Origin: Hyphomicrobiales bacterium
GTDB taxonomy: Bacteria; Pseudomonadota; Alphaproteobacteria; Rhizobiales; Rhizobiaceae
NCBI GenBank assembly: GCA_900466475.1
Contig: UBMI01000009.1
Span: 426,480-490,479, forward strand
DNA length: 64,000 bases
Direction of reading: 5' to 3'
The stretch's first letter is position 1; every line of letters begins with the position of its first letter. The notes under the pieces are model-generated. The model worked only from the letters and a program-made list of their open reading frames with translations, was not told the origin of the DNA and made no database searches. The translations under genes were made by a program, and so were the position numbers. Below, in pieces: positions 36,762 to 44,568 of the stretch.

Positions 36762-36791
36762 AATAAGATAATTTAGTTTAATTATTCTATT
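36762..36791. promoter_or_regulatory. AT-rich dyad, probable ROK-regulator operator
   Basis: The inverted repeat ATAATT-TAGTTT-AATTAT (36768-36785) is flanked symmetrically by AATA and TATT, giving a 30-base dyad. It is the most AT-rich point of the 262-base gap between the divergent SBP and ROK genes, 54 bases before the ROK start. AT-rich dyads are usual for NagC/Mlc/XylR-type regulators. Confidence 0.65.
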
Positions 36792-36844
36792 GCCCACTTC
36801 ATGATATCGGCGCTATCCATACCGGCAGAGACGAGGGCGGAGAG

Positions 36845-38062
36845 ATGACACGGCAATCCGGCAAGCAGCAGATCGCGATGGGCAAGAACCCCGAGCGCAG
36901 CCGCGACCACAATCGTCGTGTCGTGCTCGATGTCGTGCGCATGCATGGATCGCTCGGCCGCATGCATATCGCCAAGCTGACACATCTGACCGCGCAGGCC
37001 GTCGCCAACATCGTTGACGAACTCGTCGACGAACAGCTGCTGATGGAGATTGGTCGGCTGCGCTCCGGCCGCGGCCAGCCACCGATCCAGTTTGCTGTCA
37101 ACCCTGACGGAGCGGTGACGATCGGCGTCGAAATCGCTGCCGACCATATGGTGACGACGGTGCTCGATCTCTCGGGAAAAGTCCGTTCCGAAACGATCAT
37201 GCCGGTTGTGAATACCAACCCGGAACATATCGTCCCGCTCTTTGCCGGTGAAGTGAAGAAGGTGCGCAAGCGTTTCCCGTCGAAGCTTCTCGGCATCGGC
37301 GTGGTCATGCCCGGCCCTTTCGAAATCGAAGGCATGAGCTCGGTCGGCCCCACCACACTGCCCGGCTGGAGCAGCATCAATCCGGCCGCGATTCTGAGCG
37401 AAGCCAGCGGCGAGACCGTCCTCGTCGAAAACGACGCGAATGCGGCGGCCGTCGGTGAAAGGCTGTTCGGTGCGGGCCGCGCTATCTCCAATTTCTGCAT
37501 GATCTATTTCGGCGTCGGCGTCGGTCTCGGCCTTATCCACGACGGCGCGCCCTTCCGTGGAGCCTTCGGCAATGCCGGCGAAATCGGCCACGTCGTTGTC
37601 GCTCCGCGCGGCAAGCCCTGCCCTTGCGGCCAGCGCGGCTGCCTGGAGCGCTATGCCTCGCTGCACGCACTGAAGGAGAAGCTCGCCGAGGCCGGCTATG
37701 AGAATACCGATTTTGCGGCCATCGAAGTGCTGCACCGGGAGGGTAATCCCGTCGTGAAGGAGTGGATCGCGGAGACCGCGGACTATCTTTCGCCGATGGT
37801 GGCAATGCTGGAAAACGTTCTCGACCCGGAGACCGTCATCCTCGGCGGCGCCCTGCCCGACGCCATTATCGACGATATCGTCGCGGCCATGCAGACGCTT
37901 CCAGTCTCGGTCGCCAGCCGGCGGACGCGCGCGCTGCCGCGCGTCATTCGCGGCCAGACCGGCCAGTTGACGGCCGCACTCGGTGCCGCCGCCCTGCCGC
38001 TCTTCGAAGCCGTCACCCCCAAACTCGACATATCACCGACCGCCGCCGATAACGCAGCTTGA
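36845..38062 (+). CDS. ROK-family transcriptional regulator
   Basis: A 405-residue NagC/XylR-type regulator. The N-terminal winged helix is at residues about 15-75 (RRVVLDVVRMHGSLGRMHIA, then LTAQAVANIVDELVDEQLL). The ROK sugar-kinase fold follows with the phosphate loop GIGVVMPGPFEIEG, catalytic-type Asp in VLVENDANAAAVGE, and the zinc motif CPCGQRGCLERYASLHAL. The zinc site H-x-C-x-C-G-x2-G-C is complete (GEIGHVVVAPRGKPCPCG). It is divergent from the importer operon and is followed by the deacetylase gene at 33 bases, so it probably controls both arms in response to the imported sugar or its phosphate. It starts at the ATG at 36845. Confidence 0.9.
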   Translation: MTRQSGKQQIAMGKNPERSRDHNRRVVLDVVRMHGSLGRMHIAKLTHLTAQAVANIVDELVDEQLLMEIGRLRSGRGQPPIQFAVNPDGAVTIGVEIAADHMVTTVLDLSGKVRSETIMPVVNTNPEHIVPLFAGEVKKVRKRFPSKLLGIGVVMPGPFEIEGMSSVGPTTLPGWSSINPAAILSEASGETVLVENDANAAAVGERLFGAGRAISNFCMIYFGVGVGLGLIHDGAPFRGAFGNAGEIGHVVVAPRGKPCPCGQRGCLERYASLHALKEKLAEAGYENTDFAAIEVLHREGNPVVKEWIAETADYLSPMVAMLENVLDPETVILGGALPDAIIDDIVAAMQTLPVSVASRRTRALPRVIRGQTGQLTAALGAAALPLFEAVTPKLDISPTAADNAA

Positions 38063-38095
38063 GATGCGCCGCCGGTCTGCCCCAATGGAGGAACC

Positions 38096-40492
38096 ATGCT
38101 GACCGACCGAGATCGTATTGAGAAACAGAAGCGGAGCCTTTCGCTGACGCGGCTGCACCGGGCACTCTCCCGCCTGACCTCGACCGTCACCATGATGAAT
38201 ACCGGCGCCCATCCCGATGATGAGCATAACGGCCTGCTCGCCTATCTGCGCCTCGGCCTCGGCATGCGCGTCATCGTCGCCTGCTCGACCCGCGGTGAAG
38301 GCGGGCAGAATGCACTTGGTCCGGAGCGGCTCGGCGCGCTCGGCATCCTGCGCAGTCGGGAAATGGAAGAGGCATCCCGGGAACTCGACGCCGATATCCA
38401 TTGGCTCGGCCACGGCCCCGAAGATCCAATCCACGATTTCGGATTCTCGAAAAACGGCGACCGGACCTTCGACCGCTGGGGCGAGAAGCGGATCGTCGAG
38501 CGGCTGGTCCGCGCCTATCGCCAGGAACGTCCCGATATCGTGCTGCCGACCTTCCTCGACGTGCCAGGACAGCATGGACACCATCGCGCCATGACGCGGG
38601 CGGCGGAGACCGCCATCGGCCTTGCCGCCGATCCCGCCGCCTTTCCGGAACATTTCGAAGAAGGCCTGACGCCCTGGCAGGTAGCCAAATTCTACCTGCC
38701 TGCGTGGTCGGGCGGCGGTGACACCTATGACGACGAAGTTCCGCCACCGGCCACGACATTGGCGCTCAGTGTCGCGAGTTTCGAGCCGGTCAGCGGGGTC
38801 AGTTACGGTCATATCGGGGAGTGGTCGCGCTACTACCATGCCTCTCAGGGCATGGGCCGCTGGCGTGATATCGGCCACAATAGTTGGCCACTGCACTTAA
38901 AGCTCAGTGCCGAGGGAACTGTTGCAGAAAGCGCTATCCTCGATTCGCTTCCTTCGAGGCTGGCTGATCTCGCGCGAGAAACGGACTTGCCGCAGGGTGT
39001 CGTCGATGCGCTGATGCGGGCGGATGGCGCAATCGGCAAGGCGATCGAACGCTTTCCGGAACGACCCGCCATCGTGAATGCGTTGCTGCAAGCGGCGTGT
39101 GAGATCGAAAAGGCGCTCGAACAAGCATCCGAGGCATTCCGCAGTGCTCACGAGCATCGCCTGCGGCGCAAGCTTGTCGAAATCGATGCAGCCCTTTGCG
39201 AGGCCGAGCAGGTCTTCGTTCGCGCCGTTGCCGAGCCGGCCAAGCTTTCGCCTGGCGCGATCGGCAGGCTCACTCTTCATCTCAGCGGCAACGCCGGCGC
39301 TGCAGTCGTCAATGCCGATGCAAGATTGCCGGACGGCGTTTCAGCAAGCCTGAAAGAAACCTCACCGCTGCAAATCGCCTATGAGTTGACGTCGACAGCG
39401 GACGCGCCGCTGACCCGGCAGTATCAGCCGGGATGGTCGAGCCTCGGCGGCAATGGCAATGCTTCCGTCGATATCAGGGCGCAGATCGGCGGCCGTTCGG
39501 TCACAGTGGCCGTCGATCTCGAAGAGCCGCTCGTTATCGCCCCACGGCATTCGCTGACCCTTCAGCCCAATGCCTTCATCATTCCGGTAGAAAGCGATGG
39601 GCGGAAGCTGACCATGAAGGCTGCATCAACGGGGCATGTCGGCCTTTCCACGCCGCCCGGCTGGACAATCAGCCAGGCTGATGGCGCGACCACCCTTTCA
39701 GCTCCTGATGCCATAACACCCGGCCTCGTCACCATCACGCCGCTCGTGGACGGGCAACCGGCCATGCGCATCTCGCCGATCGCCTATCCGCATATCGGCC
39801 ATACGAGCTTCCGCGAACCGGAACTGCTGCGGGTTCTGGCCCTCGACCTCAAACTGCCTGAAGGCGCCAAAATCGGCTATGTCGGCGGCGGCGCAGATCG
39901 CGTCGGTCTGTGGCTTGGTCGCATGGGGTTCGACGTCACCGAACTCGATGCTCAGGCTTTGTCAGGCGATCTTTCGCACTTCACGACCATCGTCGTCGGC
40001 ATCTTCGCCTTCGGCATCCGCAAGGATCTCGCGGCCGCAACTGCCCGCCTGCATCACTTCGTCGAAGAGGGCGGCCACCTGCTGACGCTCTATCACCGCC
40101 CTGTTGATGGCTGGCAGCCGGATGCGACGCCACCGAAACGGATCGACATCGGTTCGCCCTCCGTCCGCTGGCGCGTGACCGATCCGACGGCAGAGGTGAC
40201 TGTGCTGGAGCCTGACCATCCGCTGCTGCGCGGTCCGAACAGGATCACATCGGCAGACTGGAATGGCTGGGACAAGGAGCGGGGCCTTTATTTCGCTGCC
40301 CGCTGGGACGACGCCTATGTGCCGCTGCTTGCCATGCATGACCCTGAAGAGCAGCCGCTCAAGGGTGCCTTGATATCAGCAGAGATCGGCAAGGGCCGGC
40401 ATACACATACGAGCCTTGTGCTGCATCACCAGCTCGACAAGCTGACATCAGGCGCCTTCCGGCTGATTGCCAATCTCGTGCAGCCCGCCTGA
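38096..40492 (+). CDS. large PIG-L family deacetylase fused to a glutamine-amidotransferase-like domain
   Basis: A 798-residue protein. Residues about 30-260 form a PIG-L/LmbE zinc deacetylase with AHPDDE at 38-43 and a distal GQHGHH (158-163) that should supply the third zinc ligand; family members (MshB, BshB, PIG-L) remove acetyl from GlcNAc-type sugars. Residues about 270-370 are helical and may form a coiled coil. Residues about 380-570 look like beta-rich NEW3-type modules. The C-terminal 230 residues resemble a ThuA/class I amidotransferase-like fold (GAKIGYVGGGADRVGLWLGR, EEGGHLLTLYHRP, ALISAEIGKGRHTHTSLVL) without an obvious catalytic Cys. There is no signal peptide, so it is predicted cytoplasmic. 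It follows the ROK gene and precedes an EamA transporter. Substrate unknown. Confidence 0.85.
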   Translation: MLTDRDRIEKQKRSLSLTRLHRALSRLTSTVTMMNTGAHPDDEHNGLLAYLRLGLGMRVIVACSTRGEGGQNALGPERLGALGILRSREMEEASRELDADIHWLGHGPEDPIHDFGFSKNGDRTFDRWGEKRIVERLVRAYRQERPDIVLPTFLDVPGQHGHHRAMTRAAETAIGLAADPAAFPEHFEEGLTPWQVAKFYLPAWSGGGDTYDDEVPPPATTLALSVASFEPVSGVSYGHIGEWSRYYHASQGMGRWRDIGHNSWPLHLKLSAEGTVAESAILDSLPSRLADLARETDLPQGVVDALMRADGAIGKAIERFPERPAIVNALLQAACEIEKALEQASEAFRSAHEHRLRRKLVEIDAALCEAEQVFVRAVAEPAKLSPGAIGRLTLHLSGNAGAAVVNADARLPDGVSASLKETSPLQIAYELTSTADAPLTRQYQPGWSSLGGNGNASVDIRAQIGGRSVTVAVDLEEPLVIAPRHSLTLQPNAFIIPVESDGRKLTMKAASTGHVGLSTPPGWTISQADGATTLSAPDAITPGLVTITPLVDGQPAMRISPIAYPHIGHTSFREPELLRVLALDLKLPEGAKIGYVGGGADRVGLWLGRMGFDVTELDAQALSGDLSHFTTIVVGIFAFGIRKDLAAATARLHHFVEEGGHLLTLYHRPVDGWQPDATPPKRIDIGSPSVRWRVTDPTAEVTVLEPDHPLLRGPNRITSADWNGWDKERGLYFAARWDDAYVPLLAMHDPEEQPLKGALISAEIGKGRHTHTSLVLHHQLDKLTSGAFRLIANLVQPA

Positions 40493-40502
40493 GGCACGGG
40501 GG

Positions 40503-41369
40503 ATGGATGGCCTTGCCACAGCCAGGGATAGCCGTTTCGGCATTCTCTGGCTGCTTTCCGATACGACACTGGTGACGGGCATGACGGTGCTGGTCAAGAT
40601 GCAGGGCGCATCCTACCCGGCCATCCAGCTTGTCTTCATTCGCGCACTGATCGGGCTGGTGCTTATTCTGCCGTTGATCTGGCGCCATCGCCGGCAGCTT
40701 GCCAATTCCAGAGATCCTTTGCGAAACATCATGCGCATCAGCTGCAATGCCGTCGCGCTGACCAGCAATTTCGTGGCGCTCACCATGCTGCCGCTGTTGC
40801 TCGTCAATGCGCTCGGCTTCACGCGGCCACTCGTCTCCATGCTGATGGCAGTCGTCATGCTTGGCGAAAAGGTCAGCCGCTGGCGGTGGGTCGGCGCGGT
40901 ATTTGCCTTTGTCGGCGTGCTCATCATGCTGGCGCCGGATACGTTCGCCTGGAATTTCGGGCTGATTGCGGTGCTGTTGTCGATCATCTTCGGGGCACTG
41001 GCGACGATCCAGACACGGATGCTGCATTACGAGAACACGACCGTCATGATGGTCTTCTATACGGCGGGCCTGACCCTCATCACCTTCATTCCCGCACTCT
41101 TCGTCTGGCAACCCGTGCGCGGCGAAGACTGGCCTGCCCTGCTCGGAATCGGGCTTCTGGCACAGCTCGGGCAATTCTGTTTCCTCCGAGCCTATCAGAT
41201 TGCGAGCGCCAGCCTGCTTGCACCCTTCGGTTATCTGTCGATCGTCTTTGCGACGGCCAGCGGCTACATCTTCTTCGATGAAGTGCCTGATCTCCGCACA
41301 TTCATCGGCATCGCCGTCATCATCGCAACCTTGCAGGCAGTCGCCTTTCTGGAACGACGGCGGCGGTAA
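40503..41369 (+). CDS. EamA/DMT-family transporter
   Basis: A 288-residue membrane protein with ten predicted spans in two EamA repeats (first ends near KVSRWRWVGAVFAFVGVLIM, second near PDLRTFIGIAVIIATLQAVA). The ATG at 40503 (MDGLATARDSRFG) follows a GGGG stretch 10 bases after the deacetylase stop; longer frames overlap that gene. DMT proteins generally export metabolites or amino acids. Given its position as the third gene of the ROK arm, it could export an unwanted product of the pathway or move a precursor (inference). Confidence 0.85.
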   Translation: MDGLATARDSRFGILWLLSDTTLVTGMTVLVKMQGASYPAIQLVFIRALIGLVLILPLIWRHRRQLANSRDPLRNIMRISCNAVALTSNFVALTMLPLLLVNALGFTRPLVSMLMAVVMLGEKVSRWRWVGAVFAFVGVLIMLAPDTFAWNFGLIAVLLSIIFGALATIQTRMLHYENTTVMMVFYTAGLTLITFIPALFVWQPVRGEDWPALLGIGLLAQLGQFCFLRAYQIASASLLAPFGYLSIVFATASGYIFFDEVPDLRTFIGIAVIIATLQAVAFLERRRR

Positions 41370-41512
41370 CGTCCCGCTCGGTCGATCGATCAACCACGAA
41401 TTCAGGGCGCCGGCAGAAAATGCTCGAATGTCTGGACGCTGCAATACCGCCCTCCGACAAGGGGCAAGCATCAAGAAATGTGCGCAATGCGTCCACAAGG
41501 AGATTTTTTCGG

Positions 41513-41541
41513 TTGACCGCGATAGGTCGCCTGCATATGTT
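41513..41541 (+). promoter_or_regulatory. candidate sigma-70 promoter of tRNA-Lys
   Basis: TTGACC (41513-41518) and TATGTT (41536-41541) are separated by 17 bases. The predicted start point is about 35 bases before the mature tRNA. Confidence 0.5.
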
Positions 41542-41582
41542 CCGCGCACTTCCAGCCGGGGTGCTTCGCACTCGCGGAAAGG

Positions 41583-41658
41583 GAGAGCGTAGCTCAGCCG
41601 GTAGAGCAACTGACTTTTAATCAGTAGGTCTCGGGTTCGAACCCCGACGCTCTCACCA
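41583..41658 (+). tRNA. tRNA-Lys (UUU)
   Basis: A complete 76-nucleotide cloverleaf. The acceptor stem GAGAGCG pairs with CGCTCTC, and the D-stem is GCTC/GAGC. The anticodon stem ACTGA/TCAGT encloses the loop CTTTTAA with anticodon TTT. The T-arm is CGGGTTCGAACCCCG, with discriminator A and an encoded CCA. No integrase or repeated 3' end was seen next to it, so there is no sign that it serves as an attachment site. Confidence 0.97.
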
Positions 41659-41708
41659 TAGTCCTTTTGTTTCCCAACTGTACGCCGCGTGAGGGTGCTG
41701 GAAGTCAA

Positions 41709-41978
41709 ATGCCGAAAACGCCCAAAGAACCCAAACTCGAGCATTCCGACTTCTCCGGCGAATTCGAAGATGGTGGAGTGACCGTGCTGGTCGACATATA
41801 TCGGCCGGCTGGCACCAATGGCGATTGGACGCTCGAGGTCATCTCACAGACGGAAGTCGTGACGACCTGGGAAGACAAGTTCGCGACAGATCTGGATGCT
41901 TGGGAAGAATTCCTGGCCACCGCAGAACGCGATGGCGTGCAGAGCTTTCTCGATGAGGATGAGCCGCAGCTGCATTGA
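41709..41978 (+). CDS. small conserved hypothetical protein
   Basis: An 89-residue acidic protein starting MPKTPKEPKLEHSDFSGEF. The ATG at 41709 follows GGAAG and lies 50 bases after the tRNA. It has no signal peptide or membrane segment. Regular hydrophobic-acidic alternation (VTVLVDIYRPAGTNGDWTL, TVWEDKF-like TTWEDKFATDLDAWEEFL) suggests a small alpha/beta fold. I do not recognise a characterised family. Codon usage and GC look like those of its neighbours, which supports a real gene. Confidence 0.7.
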   Translation: MPKTPKEPKLEHSDFSGEFEDGGVTVLVDIYRPAGTNGDWTLEVISQTEVVTTWEDKFATDLDAWEEFLATAERDGVQSFLDEDEPQLH

Positions 41979-42031
41979 CGGGATACTGCCAGGCACAATC
42001 CCGGCAGCTTGACGTCCCGACTCACTCACTC

Positions 42032-42211
42032 TCAATAGCTGCAGGAGCGACCATCATTCGGCCTGAAACCGTCCCGGCAGGCAAGGTTCATCGAATCTCC
42101 AGGCACGTAGCCGGAGGCGGAGCCATAAGAATTCGGGGGCGTCGCGCATGCCGTCAGCACGGAAATGCCAATCAGCGCGCCAACTGCCACAAATGCCCGA
42201 AACCTGCTCAT
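42032..42211 (-). CDS. small putative lipoprotein
   Basis: A 59-residue protein with an N-terminal signal (MSRFRAFVAVGALIGISV) and a lipobox, LTAC, with the lipidated cysteine near residue 22. The mature part is only about 38 residues, rich in Ser/Gly/Asn, with two more cysteines (LACRDGF and RSCSY). The ATG at 42211 has GAGGAG upstream; a TTG one codon earlier is less likely. It converges with the small gene downstream of the tRNA and diverges from flagellin. No known function. The combination of lipobox and ribosome-binding site makes it credible despite its size. Confidence 0.72.
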   Translation of the reverse strand: MSRFRAFVAVGALIGISVLTACATPPNSYGSASGYVPGDSMNLACRDGFRPNDGRSCSY

Positions 42212-42533
42212 CAATATTTCTCCTCTTGGATTCTCTCGCGATAATCTATCACGCGGTCACAACAACGGAATGGCCTTATGCCGGAAAAGGCTTACAGCCC
42301 ATTTCCACCTGACTGATTCGCGTGGCTATCCCTATTCGGAATCGCACGGCCCTCCAATCGCGGCCGCCTCGGCATTGCAACTTCTAGCTTTACGTTATTA
42401 GCAATGTATTAGCCATCATGGCGTTTAACAGACGTACGAACGGCCCGACGCCTTTGCGAGTCGGAGCATGATGCTGAGTACCGTCGATCGGCAGGATGCC
42501 GGATAGGCCTTCCTCTTCTTTGGTGACGAGACG
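42212..42533. other. intergenic region upstream of flagellin
   Basis: This 322-base gap contains the lipoprotein promoter on the left and the flagellin leader on the right. A direct repeat TATTAGC (42396-42402 and 42407-42413, 11-base period) lies about 120 bases before the flagellin ATG. A pyrimidine-rich stretch precedes the ATG. I see no convincing sigma-54 promoter and no gene. Confidence 0.5.
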
Positions 42534-43469
42534 ATGACCAGTATCCTGACGAACACTTCGGCAATGGCAGCGCTAAAGACATTGCGCAGCATCAACAAGC
42601 AACTGGCTGAAACGCAGCAACGCCTGGCGACCGGCTATCGTATCAACAAGGCCTCCGATAATCCGGCCTACTGGTCGATCGCCACGACAATGCGTTCCGA
42701 TGACAAGGCACTTTCCGCCGTTCAGGATGCGCTGGGTCTCGGAGCTGCCAAACTCGATACAGCCTATGCCGCAATGGACAGCGCCATCAGCGTCGTCGAC
42801 GAGATCAAGGCCAAGATCGTCGCCGCAACCGAAAAGGGTGTGGACAAGGCCAAGATCCAGGACGAAATCAGCCAGCTTCAATCCCAGCTCCTCAGCATTG
42901 CCCAGTCTGCCTCCTTTGCCGGCGAAAACTGGCTTGTCGGCGGCAACAGCACGAAGAATGTCATCTCTTCCTTCGTTCGCGATGCAAGCAATGGTGTGAG
43001 CGTCAAGACGACTGATTACGCTCTCGACAGCTCCACGAGCGGGAACGTCCTTTTTGGCCTCAATACAAGTGGCATGATCGACACTTCGTCCGGCCTGCTT
43101 GGTTCATCCATCGTCGGTTCGTATGGCGGCGTTTCGATCACCATGCCCTCGATTTTTTCAATCGACGTCACCAACATGAGCCTTGGCGATCTGCAGGTGG
43201 CGCTCCAGGGCGTGGACCTAACGATCGGCAAGATGACGGATGCCGCTTCCAAGCTCGGTTCGATGCAGAAACGAATCGACATGCAGCAGAACTTCGTCAG
43301 CGATCTCCGCGATTCGATCCAGTCCGGCATTGGCCGCCTCGTCGATGCCAATATGGAAGAAGAGGCAACCAGGCTTGCGGCGCTTCAAACGCAACAGCAG
43401 CTCGCCATTCAGGCGCTATCGATCGCAAATGCATCGACGCAGAACATATTGATCCTGTTCCGTCGTTAA
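42534..43469 (+). CDS. flagellin
   Basis: A 311-residue flagellin with both conserved ends. The N-terminal helix spans MTSILTNTSAMAALKTLR to LATGYRINKASDNPAYWSIA (residues 1-50), and the C-terminal helix includes ALQTQQQLAIQALSIANAS, ending ILILFRR. These regions assemble the filament core; the middle (about 140-230) is the variable surface. Rhizobial flagellins are about 320-400 residues, so this one is short but complete. No other flagellar or chemotaxis genes are nearby, so this is a separate locus from the usual cluster. It may encode a minor filament subunit (inference). Tandem hairpins follow the stop. Confidence 0.94.
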   Translation: MTSILTNTSAMAALKTLRSINKQLAETQQRLATGYRINKASDNPAYWSIATTMRSDDKALSAVQDALGLGAAKLDTAYAAMDSAISVVDEIKAKIVAATEKGVDKAKIQDEISQLQSQLLSIAQSASFAGENWLVGGNSTKNVISSFVRDASNGVSVKTTDYALDSSTSGNVLFGLNTSGMIDTSSGLLGSSIVGSYGGVSITMPSIFSIDVTNMSLGDLQVALQGVDLTIGKMTDAASKLGSMQKRIDMQQNFVSDLRDSIQSGIGRLVDANMEEEATRLAALQTQQQLAIQALSIANASTQNILILFRR

Positions 43470-43490
43470 CAGGCGGGAGAGCACGCGGAA

Positions 43491-43564
43491 GGTCCGGCGC
43501 CAGCCTCGTATGGACGCAGACCGGACCTCCCGGCATTTACAGTGGGGTGCCTGCAAATGCCGGG
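43491..43564 (+). terminator. tandem hairpins downstream of flagellin
   Basis: The first hairpin is GGTCCGG (43491-43497) with CCGGACC (43521-43527). The second is CCCGGCATTT (43529-43538) with AAATGCCGGG (43555-43564), a perfect 10-bp stem. There is no clear T-run afterwards. They probably end or stabilise the abundant flagellin mRNA. Confidence 0.65.
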
Positions 43565-43787
43565 CAATACCAGCAGTCACGTCTGAGTCGATCTACTCAG
43601 AGAGCCAATGATGGTTTGCGCGCGGTTAATATCCACGCGCCTTGTCTCATGTTGGGATAATTGGAGCATCCCGCATGGCCTGCGGCAATGTGGAGATCCG
43701 TCCTGCTATGTCCGCGCAAAAAGGTGATTGGCAATCGCCCCGCCACGGCGCTAGGAACATCGCTCAGACTGCCGCCGGAGAGAATGC
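43565..43787. other. spacer between the flagellin hairpins and ccdA
   Basis: Apart from the ribosome-binding sequence GGAGAG just before the ccdA GTG, I see nothing recognisable here. The short open frames look random. Confidence 0.5.
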
Positions 43788-44537
43788 GTGTCGATTGCCG
43801 ATATTTCCCTTTGGAGCGCGCTGCTTGCCGGAGCGCTTTCCTTCCTGTCGCCTTGCGTGCTTCCGCTCGTTCCACCCTACCTTTGTTATATGGCGGGCAT
43901 TTCGGTCGAGCAGTTCCGTGGCGGCGGCGCGGTTGCTGCCGGGCCGGACGTGCGGCGCGGCGTGCTTTTCTCGGCGCTTTTCTTCACCCTCGGCTTTGCG
44001 ACCGTCTTCGTGGCGCTTGGCGCCGGTGCATCGACGATCGGCATGGTGCTGCGCCAGCACCTCGACCTGCTCGCCAAGATCGGCGGCCTGATCATCATCG
44101 TCATGGGATTGAATTTTCTGGGGCTTTTCCGAATCGGCCTTCTGGCGCGCGAGGCCCGCTTTCAGGGCAATGGCAAGCCGGCGACCCTGACAGGCGCCTA
44201 TATCATGGGCCTTGCCTTCGCCTTCGGCTGGACGCCGTGCATCGGGCCGGTGCTCGGGGCGATCCTTGGGGTTGCGGCATCGCGCGAAACGGTTGGCTCA
44301 GGTGCGGGTTTGCTCGCCGTCTATTCGCTCGGCCTTGCCGTGCCCTTCTGGATTGCCGCCGGCTTTTCAGGCGCCTTCATGCGCTTCCTGTCGCGCTTCC
44401 GCCGGCACCTTGGCACGGTGGAGAAGATCATGGGCGTCTTCCTCGTGCTGACCGGCCTCGCCTTTCTGCTCGGCTGGGTCAGCAACGTGGCGATCTGGTT
44501 TCAACAAAGCTTTCCGATCCTGATGCAAATCGGCTGA
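43788..44537 (+). CDS. ccdA: cytochrome c biogenesis protein CcdA
   Basis: A 249-residue membrane protein of the CcdA/DsbD-beta family with six hydrophobic segments. Two conserved cysteines lie in the first and fourth spans: SFLSPCVLPLVPPY (near residue 22) and FGWTPCIGPVLGAI. They shuttle electrons from cytoplasmic thioredoxin across the membrane to periplasmic thiol-reducing partners used in cytochrome c maturation. It starts with GTG after GGAGAG. It stands alone and converges with the UbiH-like gene. Family and cysteines are clear; the downstream partner (CcmG/ResA type) is not in the window. Confidence 0.93.
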   Translation: MSIADISLWSALLAGALSFLSPCVLPLVPPYLCYMAGISVEQFRGGGAVAAGPDVRRGVLFSALFFTLGFATVFVALGAGASTIGMVLRQHLDLLAKIGGLIIIVMGLNFLGLFRIGLLAREARFQGNGKPATLTGAYIMGLAFAFGWTPCIGPVLGAILGVAASRETVGSGAGLLAVYSLGLAVPFWIAAGFSGAFMRFLSRFRRHLGTVEKIMGVFLVLTGLAFLLGWVSNVAIWFQQSFPILMQIG

Positions 44538-44568
44538 GCAAGGACGCTCTGGCCGATTGCAATGGAAT

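Noticed and set aside
41583..41658. tRNA-Lys as an integration site for a genomic island
   Set aside because: No integrase, no repeated tRNA 3' end and no shift in composition around it.
42440..42460. Sigma-54-like sequence GG..GC upstream of flagellin
   Set aside because: The GG and GC elements are 14 bases apart instead of 12, so it does not fit the -24/-12 spacing.
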